Below are positions 1-7,200 of a DNA stretch of 9,136 bases, piece by piece. The DNA is taken from NCBI GenBank assembly GCA_903930165.1, contig CAIYXO010000591.1, positions 1 through 9,136 on the forward strand, given 5' to 3'. The stretch is from an uncultured Verrucomicrobiota bacterium (GTDB lineage Bacteria; Verrucomicrobiota; Verrucomicrobiia; Limisphaerales; UBA9464). The notes beneath the pieces were generated by a model. The model made no database searches and was not told the origin of the DNA. It was given only the letters and a program-made list of their open reading frames with translations. Within the stretch, counting starts at the first letter, position 1, and each line of letters begins with the position of its first letter. Position numbers and translations under genes: made by a program.

Positions 1-791
1 ATCACCCCTGGGAAATCCGCGGTGATGTCGCGATTGCCAGCCCACGGTGTCTCGGGGTGGTTCCCCCAGCCGACCACGGTACCCACCGTCTTGCCGTCGG
101 CGACCGACGTGAAGTGCAACACCCGCAGGTCCGCGTCATACACCTCCGGTTTGCGGGTGTCGGTCACGAGTCCCTCCGGGGCCGTACGGATCTCGTGGGC
201 CGCCATCCGTACTTCCTGCAGCGACTTCACGGCATCCGTGATCGCCGCGGCGGCATCCCTCAGCACGCGGTTCCGGTACTCCGGATCGATGCCGGAGTGG
301 AAAACGTCCGGTCCCCAGAGCCCCATCAGGTCCGGAGTGGAATGGTTGTGTGTTGAACAAAGCGTGACGTGGTCGAGCTTGAGTTCCGACGGCAGCGACT
401 TGCGCAGGCGGACCACGTCGTCGTGGAAGATGCCGATGGAATCGATCGAGACGACCGCAAGCCTGTGGTGTCCGTCGTCGAGGGCGACCGCCACCGCCAT
501 CAGCGGGTCGTGGACGTTGGTCGCGGATCTTCCCTGGCTGAAGCCGGCGAGCCAGACGGGCCTGGAAGGATCGGAGACGTCCGGCGTGATGTCGCGCTGC
601 CCGAATCCCGCGCGAAGGGGTTTGGGATTGGAAGGCGCCGGGATGTGCAGATCGGCCCGGTAGCCCGGATGACGGTCGCGGGTCATCCAGAGGAACCTCG
701 AGAACATCCCAAGGACGAGCAGGGTCAGCAGGACTCCGAGAAGCCGGAGCAGCTTCCTCCAGAGGGGAAGGGATCCTTCGGGACGGGACAT
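1..791 (-). CDS. Neutral/alkaline ceramidase-like hydrolase, membrane-anchored (partial, C-terminus beyond left edge)
   Basis: The minus strand is open from an ATG at 791 down to the left edge, giving 263 codons of an incomplete gene. An in-frame TAG lies only 10 bases upstream of the ATG, so this start is well fixed, although no clear Shine-Dalgarno precedes it. Residues 14-36 form a hydrophobic segment after a basic N-terminus, so the protein is probably a signal-anchored or exported one. From residue 61 it reads like the N-terminal domain of neutral ceramidases (Neutral/alkaline non-lysosomal ceramidase family): AGFGQRDITP at 61-70 matches the G-x-x-DIT opening, CSTHNHSTPD at 145-154 matches the family's THTHS zinc motif, and GNHPE at 243-247 followed by DITADFPG at 255-262 matches the second zinc-His region (HP...SADFPG). 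Candidate zinc ligands are His148/His150 and His245. Known members cleave the N-acyl bond of ceramides. Many bacterial relatives have only this N-terminal domain and unknown substrates, so the substrate here is inferred, not shown. It is transcribed divergently from the sensor kinase. Confidence 0.85.
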   Translation of the reverse strand, partial: MSRPEGSLPLWRKLLRLLGVLLTLLVLGMFSRFLWMTRDRHPGYRADLHIPAPSNPKPLRAGFGQRDITPDVSDPSRPVWLAGFSQGRSATNVHDPLMAVAVALDDGHHRLAVVSIDSIGIFHDDVVRLRKSLPSELKLDHVTLCSTHNHSTPDLMGLWGPDVFHSGIDPEYRNRVLRDAAAAITDAVKSLQEVRMAAHEIRTAPEGLVTDTRKPEVYDADLRVLHFTSVADGKTVGTVVGWGNHPETPWAGNRDITADFPGV

Positions 792-851
792 GGGATGAGG
801 CTAGCGATCGCCGGAACGTCGCGGCACTGAAATCGTCGTGCGGCGACTTCC

Positions 852-2342
852 GTGGGCGAGGCGGATAGTCTGGAGTCCGGGGTGCCTTTTCGGTTACCTA
901 GGGAAACTCCTCCGCGCCTCGTGATCCATTGTCCGAAACCATCCGAAACCTCCCGAAATGGGGCCCCTTCCGCGGCGGCGGGGCCGCGCACGCGGCCTGC
1001 GGGGAGGAGACCGGTCACGATCTTCCGCGCCCTATGGGTCTGGGTTTGTTTCGCCATGCTTGGAGACCGGGCACTGTCGGCCGTGGCACCCTTGGATCTG
1101 ACCAGCGAATACACGGTCCGCAGCTATTCCGCGGACGAGGGGTTGCCGCAGAACTCGGTGACGCGGATCACGCAGACACCCGACGGCTATCTCTGGTTTT
1201 CCACCTACCGGGGCCTGGTCCGGTTCGACGGTGTCCGGTTCACGGTCTTCGACCGGTCGAACACCCGGGTCATCGACGGCCAGGATTCGGTGAACACCTT
1301 CTTCAAGGACTCCAAGGGCCGAATCACGGTGGAGTTCAAGGGAGGGCAGTTGGTGTGGGTGGAGGGGGGCGTCCTGTCGCGGGGACAGGGGTATGGGCTG
1401 CCCCTCCAAACGACGAGCATCCGCGGTGAGTCGCCGGACGGGCGGCGGTACTTCGAGAATCCGGCCACGGGGATCTGGTACGTGGAGTCGGAGAATGGGC
1501 GATTCGAGGAGACACGGCCGATCTGGGGCGACGGCAGGTCTGTGGTCGACCTTTCGAGCCTGCACATCCAGGAGGGCGGGATCCCCTGGATCCTGCAAAA
1601 CGGACGGTGGGTGCAGGTGGAGTTGAAGGACCTCGTCCCGGCTGTTCCAAGGCCCGGAGGCAGGATCCAGAGGCTGGTGCAGGCGGTCTCCGGCCGGGAT
1701 GGCGGTATCTGGCTGGTTTCCGACTGGGGCATTCATCGGCTCAAGGAAGGCCAGTGGGTTGTCCAGGTCCCGTTTCCGGAGCCGGTCGGCGACAGTTCCG
1801 CGGGCTTGGAGGATCGGGATGGCAACCTCTGGATCGGGAGTTGGGTCCAAGGCCTGTGGCGCTATTCTCCCAACGGGGAAATCCAGCGATTTGCACTCGA
1901 CCGTGGTGCCGCCTCCGAGCCGGTGCGTTCCCTGTTCGAGGATTCCGAGGGGAACATCTGGATGGGAATGGAGGGAAGCGGCCTCCATCGGCTACGCCGG
2001 CGGGCCTTCCGTTCCGCGAAGACCGGTTCCAAGGGTTCGCCCAGCATCACCCGTTCGGTGGCGGAGGATTCGAAGGGCCGTGTCTGGTTCGCGGGACAAG
2101 AAGGCGTCTCGGTGGTCGATCCGGGTGTTCCTGGCTCTCCGCGCCTGATCTTGGAACAGGCCCTCTCCCGCAGCGTCCTTTGCGATTCGACCGGGGTGCT
2201 TTGGGCAGGCACCTACAGCGGGCTGATCTTCCGCTTGGATCCCGAGGGACTCCGACTTCCGGAACCCCTGCAGCTGGAAGAACGTCGCAATGTCGCCGTG
2301 CTCTTCGAGGAGCCTGGCGTCGGTTTGTGGGTCGGGCGCTAG
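852..2342 (+). CDS. Sensor histidine kinase, N-terminal half: signal peptide and two-component-regulator propeller (ends at in-frame TAG)
   Basis: This is the periplasmic input half of a propeller-type sensor histidine kinase. Numbered from the GTG at 852, residues 57-78 look like a signal peptide (basic residue, then a Trp/Val/Leu core ending ALSAVA). Mature propeller sequence follows: SADEGLPQNSV (93-103) is the typical first-blade motif. Reg_prop repeats of the form 'D-x-x-G-x-(L/I)-W-(x)G/S...G(L/I)-x-R' are seen at about 106-127, 279-297, 318-338, 360-380, 402-421 and 441-461, and the last begins at 482. The ORF stops in the middle of that blade (GLWVGR, 491-496, then TAG), and the same frame continues the blade directly (DGLSRV). 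The start is uncertain: residues 1-56 do not look like protein. GTG codons at 852, 882 and 921 have no ribosome binding site, ATG 1056 would remove the signal peptide, and the only strong Shine-Dalgarno points at non-standard ACG/ATC codons at 1017/1020. The true 5' end is probably near 1017-1020. It is either half of a broken gene or half of a readthrough gene. Confidence 0.75.
   Translation: MGEADSLESGVPFRLPRETPPRLVIHCPKPSETSRNGAPSAAAGPRTRPAGRRPVTIFRALWVWVCFAMLGDRALSAVAPLDLTSEYTVRSYSADEGLPQNSVTRITQTPDGYLWFSTYRGLVRFDGVRFTVFDRSNTRVIDGQDSVNTFFKDSKGRITVEFKGGQLVWVEGGVLSRGQGYGLPLQTTSIRGESPDGRRYFENPATGIWYVESENGRFEETRPIWGDGRSVVDLSSLHIQEGGIPWILQNGRWVQVELKDLVPAVPRPGGRIQRLVQAVSGRDGGIWLVSDWGIHRLKEGQWVVQVPFPEPVGDSSAGLEDRDGNLWIGSWVQGLWRYSPNGEIQRFALDRGAASEPVRSLFEDSEGNIWMGMEGSGLHRLRRRAFRSAKTGSKGSPSITRSVAEDSKGRVWFAGQEGVSVVDPGVPGSPRLILEQALSRSVLCDSTGVLWAGTYSGLIFRLDPEGLRLPEPLQLEERRNVAVLFEEPGVGLWVGR
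931..960 (+). repeat. Three tandem 10-bp direct repeats upstream of the sensor kinase
   Basis: Three consecutive decamers read GTCCGAAACC, ATCCGAAACC and TCCCGAAATG, sharing the core CCGAAA at exact 10-bp spacing. The third is degenerate. An inverted copy of the core (TTTTCGGTT) lies at 887-895. The block sits between the divergent ceramidase-like and kinase genes, about 40 bp before the strong Shine-Dalgarno sequence. One-helical-turn spacing is typical of direct-repeat regulator sites, so an operator role is plausible but unproven. Confidence 0.4.
1001..1009 (+). promoter_or_regulatory. Strong Shine-Dalgarno sequence without a canonical start codon behind it
   Basis: GGGGAGGAG contains the full AGGAG core (1005-1009). 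Seven bases later, in the kinase frame, comes ACG (1017), followed by ATC (1020), exactly where the signal peptide begins (IFRALWVWVCFAML). No in-frame ATG, GTG or TTG lies within normal spacing. It is therefore either the ribosome binding site of a gene using a rare start codon or one whose start codon has been mutated. Confidence 0.5.
2340..2342 (+). other. In-frame amber (TAG) codon splitting the sensor kinase gene
   Basis: The codons before and after this TAG lie in one frame (GTC GGG CGC TAG GAT GGG CTT TCC CGG). Translation on both sides completes a single propeller blade, GLWVGR-x-DGLSRV, in which x is a variable position in the family. No base is lost or gained. One substitution from TGG, CAG, GAG, AAG, TCG or TTG would explain it. 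Removing it gives one reading frame from 852 to 4094 that covers the whole usual architecture of this kinase class. The explanation may be a nonsense mutation, a sequencing error or stop readthrough; the sequence alone does not decide. Confidence 0.9.
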
Positions 2343-2357
2343 GATGGGCTTTCCCGG

Positions 2358-4094
2358 GTGGTCGGAAACCGGCTGACGCGCGTGCCGCTGCCGGTTCCCC
2401 TCGAAGACTCCGGGGTCCGCGCGATGGCGTTGGAAGCGGGGAGGCGCATGTGGCTGGGCCTGGATGGGGGAGGGCTTCTGGTGCGGGAATCCGGCGCCTG
2501 GTCCCGCTTCCCGATGCCCGGCCAGCCTGAACGGCTCACGGTTTCGGCCTTGCTGGTCGATTCGGAGAAGACGGTCTGGGTGGCGGTGGCGGCCGGCGGA
2601 CTCGTCCGCATCCGGGACGGACAGGCACGACAGCTCCAAACCCGGACTGCCGGGCTGCCAAAATGGCCTTCCAGCCTGGTGGAGGACCGACGCGGCAACA
2701 TCTGGATGGGTTCCAGCGACGGCGTGTACCGGGTTGAGAGGAGCATCCTGAATGGCTGGGCAGACGGGGTCGAGGTGACCGGGGTGCCGCGCCGGTTTGG
2801 ACGCGAGGACGGAATGGAGACCAGCGAATGTTCCGCCGGGATCCAGCCTTCGGTGGTCCGGACCCGCGGAGGGCAGCTCTGGTTCGCAACCTTCGGCGGG
2901 GCGGCTGTGGTCGATCCGGATCGGCTTCCACCCGAGCCGGCCCCGCCGCGCGCGAGGGTCGAGGTTCTGGAACACGGCGGTTCCCGCAGGCGCTCCTTCT
3001 TCCTCAACGGCGACGCCGACCGCGTCGATGGACCCGGTGTTTCCCCGATCGAGATTCCCACGGGAAGCCAGTCCGTCGAACTTCGGTACACGGCCCCGAG
3101 GTTCATGGGGGCGGAGCAGATCCGCTTCCGTTACCGTCTGGTGGGTCTGGAATCGGAATGGAATCCCGCGGAGTTTCGGCGCGTCGCCTCGTTCCAGGGG
3201 CTCCCGCCCGGCGACTACCGCTTCGAGGTGGAAGCCTGCAACGAGGACGGAGTCTGGGGACCGCCGAGTCCCGGGGTTGGTTTCCGGATCCTCCCACGCT
3301 TCCACCAGACGTGGTGGTTCCGAAGCGGCATGGCGCTGGCGATGGTCGGATTGGCCGTCGCCGCCTACAACGCCCGCATCCGAAGCTTCACCCGTGAAAA
3401 CCTGGCCAGGAGGGCCTTCTCCCAGCGGCTCATCGATTCCCAGGAGGCCGAGCGCCAGAGGATCGCACGGGAGCTGCACGACAGCCTGGGACAGAACCTT
3501 TTGGTGATCCGGAACCGGCTGGCCCTGGCCCAACAGCACCTCGGCAATCCGGAAAAGGTCGCGGAGCAGCTCCGCGAGGCGGCCGATGTCGCCTCGGGAT
3601 CCGTCCGGGAGGTCCGCGAGATCTCGCAGAATCTCCGGCCGTTCCAGTTGGATGAACTCGGCCTCGAACGGGCCCTCTCCGCCAGCCTGCAGCGGATCGC
3701 CTCTTCCAGCGCCATCCAGATCCGTTGGAGCCTGTCCGGGATCGGTGAACACATCCCCCGGGACCTGGGAATCCACCTCTTCCGGCTCGTCCAGGAATGC
3801 GTCAACAACGTGGTGAAGCACTCCAGGGCCGCCTCCTGCGAGGTGTTGGTCCGCCGGGAACCCGGGTGCATCCAGGTGGAGATCGTCGACGACGGTTGCG
3901 GCTTCGACCTCGAACAGACCGAGTACGACCGCTCCACCGGCGGAGGCAACGGACTGTCCAACATCCGGGAACGGGCCCGTCTGCTGGGGGGATCGGTGGA
4001 TATCCGGACCGCTCCGACCTTCGGAACCCGGATCCTGCTCGTCGTGCCCGACGCCGGGACAGGCCCGACCGTGGCCCAGACTTCGCCGTCCTAG
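2358..4094 (+). CDS. Sensor histidine kinase, C-terminal half: propeller end, Y_Y_Y, TM, HisKA_3, HATPase_c
   Basis: This is the continuation of the preceding half in the same frame. The nominal GTG at 2358 is simply the first possible start after the TAG and lacks a well-placed ribosome binding site. Numbered from it, residues 20-44, 62-85 and 105-126 are further Reg_prop blades, and 165-188 finishes the propeller. Residues 232-311 are a Y_Y_Y domain (FRYRLVGLESEW, then LPPGDYRFEVEACNEDGVW). Residues 318-338 are a membrane helix. The HisKA_3 dimerisation domain follows, with phosphoacceptor His374 in ERQRIARELHDSLGQ. HATPase_c shows an N-box (QECVNNVVKHS, Asn483/484), G1 (DDGCGFD, 511-517) and G2 (GGGNGLSNIRERA, 528-540). 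All ATP-binding and phosphotransfer residues are intact, as in NarL/FixJ-partnered kinases. Such kinases phosphorylate a LuxR-type response regulator, but none is in the window. If translated alone from 2358 it would lack a signal peptide, so its sensor part would probably not be exported. It lies 152 bp upstream of the large secreted protein on the same strand, which it may regulate (inference). Confidence 0.85.
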   Translation: MVGNRLTRVPLPVPLEDSGVRAMALEAGRRMWLGLDGGGLLVRESGAWSRFPMPGQPERLTVSALLVDSEKTVWVAVAAGGLVRIRDGQARQLQTRTAGLPKWPSSLVEDRRGNIWMGSSDGVYRVERSILNGWADGVEVTGVPRRFGREDGMETSECSAGIQPSVVRTRGGQLWFATFGGAAVVDPDRLPPEPAPPRARVEVLEHGGSRRRSFFLNGDADRVDGPGVSPIEIPTGSQSVELRYTAPRFMGAEQIRFRYRLVGLESEWNPAEFRRVASFQGLPPGDYRFEVEACNEDGVWGPPSPGVGFRILPRFHQTWWFRSGMALAMVGLAVAAYNARIRSFTRENLARRAFSQRLIDSQEAERQRIARELHDSLGQNLLVIRNRLALAQQHLGNPEKVAEQLREAADVASGSVREVREISQNLRPFQLDELGLERALSASLQRIASSSAIQIRWSLSGIGEHIPRDLGIHLFRLVQECVNNVVKHSRAASCEVLVRREPGCIQVEIVDDGCGFDLEQTEYDRSTGGGNGLSNIRERARLLGGSVDIRTAPTFGTRILLVVPDAGTGPTVAQTSPS

Positions 4095-4210
4095 GGTCCG
4101 CGCCGCCCCGTTTGCAAAACCGGTCCCAGGCCAACACGGCTCGGCAGTTCGATTTCCATGGCTGTTCTCCACGTGTCCCGGCCAAACTTCCCCATCCCGT
4201 TCCTGAATAT

Positions 4211-4226
4211 CTCCGGTTGGCCGGAG
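4211..4226 (+). promoter_or_regulatory. Perfect inverted repeat in the leader of the large secreted-protein gene
   Basis: CTCCGG and CCGGAG form a perfect 6-bp stem around a TTGG loop. The repeat ends six bases before the Shine-Dalgarno sequence and 20 bases before the start codon. No T-run follows, so it is not a terminator of the kinase gene. It could be a leader hairpin or a small operator. In DNA this GC-rich, chance occurrence is possible. Confidence 0.35.
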
Positions 4227-4232
4227 TCCACA

Positions 4233-4238
4233 GGGGGA
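4233..4238 (+). promoter_or_regulatory. Ribosome binding site that sets the start at 4247
   Basis: GGGGGA lies 8 bases before ATG 4247, which opens a clear signal peptide. This rejects the upstream extension of the same frame (from 3797), which overlaps the kinase and reads as low-complexity Arg/Gly/Pro sequence. Confidence 0.7.
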
Positions 4239-4246
4239 CTTTTCTC

Positions 4247-7200
4247 ATGAATCCATTCCGAGCCTTCCTGCTTCTCATCCCGGTATCCGGCCTGATCGCC
4301 TCCGGGGCCGGTTTCCGGCCGAATCCAGGCGACCATATCGCCATCGTGGGCGGTGCCACGGCGGACCGGATGCAGCACTCGGGGCACTTCGAGACGCTCC
4401 TCCAGGACCGTTTTCCCGACCACCGGCTGGTGGTCCGGAACCTCGCCGCGGCCGGTGACGAGGTGGCCAACCGGCATCGCAGCGAGAACTTCGGATCGCC
4501 GGACGACTGGCTCAAGCGGGTCAAGGCCGACGTCGTCTTCGCCTTCTTCGGGCAGAACGAGTCGTTCCAGGGCGCCGACGGGATCCCGAGGTTCCGCAAG
4601 GATCTCGACGACTGGGTCAAGCACGTGCGGGCGACCGACTATTCCGGACGCGGTGCCGCCCGCGTCGTCCTGTTCTCCCCCGTCGCCAACGAGCGTCATC
4701 CGAACCCCGACTTCCCTGATCTCTCCGGGAACAACGCATCACTGCGCGCCTACACGGCGGCGATCGAGCAGGTGGCGAAGGAGAACGGCGTTCCGTTTGT
4801 CGACGCCTTCAACCCTTCGCTGGACATCTCCGCCTCGCTGCAGAAGGCGGGGCGTCCGATGACCATCGACGGATTCCTCACCTCCGACGCCGGAGACCGC
4901 GCGTTGGCGCCGGTCCTGTTCGAGGGATTGCTCGGTGAGAAGCCGCCGGCCGGCGACATGGAGAAGCTCCGTGCCGCGGTGAACGAGAAGAACTGGCAGT
5001 GGCATCAACGCTACCGGACGGTGGACGGCTACAATGTCTATGGCGGCCGGTCGGCCTTGGCCTACCAGCCCGGCAAGGGCGGATTCGTGAGCGACCGCGG
5101 CGCGGCCGAACCCTACATCTCCAACTACAAGGTGATGCAGGAGGAGATGTCGCAGCGCGACGTCCTCACCGCGAACCGCGACCTGCGCGTCTGGGCCGTG
5201 GCCCGGGACGCCGACCTGGTGGTCGACGACTCGAACCTGCCGCCGGTCACCCGGATCGTCTCCAACAAGCCGGGCCCGAACCCCGACGGAAGCCCGGTGT
5301 ACATCGACGGCGAACAGGCCATCTCGAAGATGACCGTGCACAGCGGGATGAAGGTGAACCTCTTCGCCGATGAGAAACGGTTTCCGGAACTGAAGAACCC
5401 GTTGCAGATGGCCTGGGACACCCGTGGTCGTCTCTGGATCGCGACCTGGCCGAACTACCCGGAACGCACGCCGACCAGCAAGGAAGGGGACCGCTTGCTC
5501 GTGTTCGAGGACACCGACCTGGACGGCAAGGCCGACAAGGTGACCACGTTCGCCGACGACCTGAACTGCCCGACCGGCTTCCAGTTCTACCAGGACGGTG
5601 TGCTCGTCGTGCAGGCGCCGGACCTGTGGTTCCTACGGGATACCGACGGAGACGGCCGGGCGGATTCGCGTGAGCGGGTCCTGATGGGTCTCGATTCCGC
5701 GGACTCCCACCACACCGCCAATGCCATCTGCCTCGACCCGGGTGGCGCGATCTACCTCAGCGACGGTGTCTTCCACCGGACCCAGGTGGAGACGGGCTTC
5801 GGACCGGTCCGCAACAACGACGCCGCGATCTACCGCTTCGAACCCCGTACCCATCGGTTCGAGACCTACATCCCGTACGGGTTCGCCAACCCGCACGGCA
5901 GGGTGTTCGACCATTGGGGCAACGACCTCGTCACCGACGCCACCGGCAACAACACCTACTTCGGCGCGGCCATCAGCGGACGTCTCGACCACCCGGCCAA
6001 GCATCCTGGGATGCGCGAGTTCTGGAACCGCCCGTCCCGCCCGTGTCCCGGAACCGGCATCCTCACCAGCCGCCATTTCCCCGAGGAGTTCCAGGGCAAT
6101 TTCCTAAACCTCAACGTCATCTCCTTCCAGGGCGTCTACCGCGTGAAGGTCTCCGAGGAAGGCTCGGGCCTGAAGGGTGAGACGTTGGAGAACCTCATTT
6201 CGTCCTCCGATCCGAACTTCCGACCCATCTGCATCAGCACCGGACCCGACGGGGCCCTGTACTTCGCGGACTGGCACCAGTCGATCATCGGCCACATGCA
6301 GCACCATCTCCGTGATCCGAACCGGGGCCACGAGCATGGTCGCATCTACCGGATCACCTACGAGGGCCGGCCGCTGATGAAGCCGGCCAAGATCCACGGG
6401 CAGCCGATTCCGGCGCTGCTGGACCTGCTGAAGGAGCCTGAGAACCAGACCCGCGAGCTGGCCAAGATCGAGTTGGGCGGACGCCCGGCCGATGCGGTCG
6501 TCGCCGCGGTGAAGAAGTGGGTCGCCGGTCTGGATGCCAAGGACCCGGCCTACGAGCACCACATGATGGAAGCCCTGTGGGTCCACCAGTGGATGAACGT
6601 GGTCGATGCCGGACTGCTTTCGCGGATGCTGAAGTCGCCGGAGCCCCGTGCCCGTGCCGCCGCCGGTCGCGTGCTGTGCTACTGGCGCGACCGCGTGCCC
6701 GACGCCCTGGAACGGTTCTCCGAACTGGCCGTCGACGAGCATCCGCGTGTCCGGTTGGAGGCGGTCCGTGCGGCCAGCTTCTACCGTGAGCCCGCCGCCG
6801 CCGAGGTCGCCCTCGCCGCGCTGCGCAAGCCGCTGGACTACTACCTCGAGTACACCCTCAAGGAGACCCTCCGCCAGCTGGAGCCGGCCTGGAGGCGGTC
6901 CATCGCCGAGGGACGTCCGGTGGCGAAGGACAACCCGGCCGGTCTCGGCTACCTGCTGAAGTCCCTCGGCACCGCCGAGGTGATGAAGCTGCCGCGCATC
7001 GAACCGGTCGTGGCCGACCTCGTGACCCGTCCCGGACTCACCGACGCGGACCGTGCGACGGCCCTCGCCGAGTTGGCGACGTTCCGCAAGACGGCCAAGA
7101 CGGCCCTGATCCTGGACATGTTGCGCAATCCGGCGGGCCGCACCGACGACGCCACGTCGAGTCTTGCCCGCCTGCTTCCGATCCAGCCGGCGGCCGAGCT

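Noticed and set aside
22..830. Plus-strand open frames at the left end
   Set aside because: They are antisense to the ceramidase-like gene, whose zinc motifs and membrane anchor mark the minus strand as coding.
2340..2342. Selenocysteine or pyrrolysine recoding at the stop
   Set aside because: Selenocysteine uses TGA, not TAG. Pyrrolysine occurs mainly in methylamine methyltransferases of archaea and a few bacteria, and the position here is a variable, non-catalytic propeller residue.
2300..2400. A frameshift as the cause of the split kinase
   Set aside because: The frame is the same before and after the stop and the blade continues without loss, so only a substitution is needed.
1992..4172. 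A 726-codon open frame on the minus strand opposite the sensor kinase
   Set aside because: It is antisense to a gene with unmistakable kinase motifs, has no family features, and is explained by the high-GC codon bias that leaves complementary frames open.
3797..4246. A 150-codon upstream extension of the large protein's frame, overlapping the kinase
   Set aside because: The sequence is a low-complexity shadow of the kinase, while ATG 4247 has a good Shine-Dalgarno sequence and starts a signal peptide.
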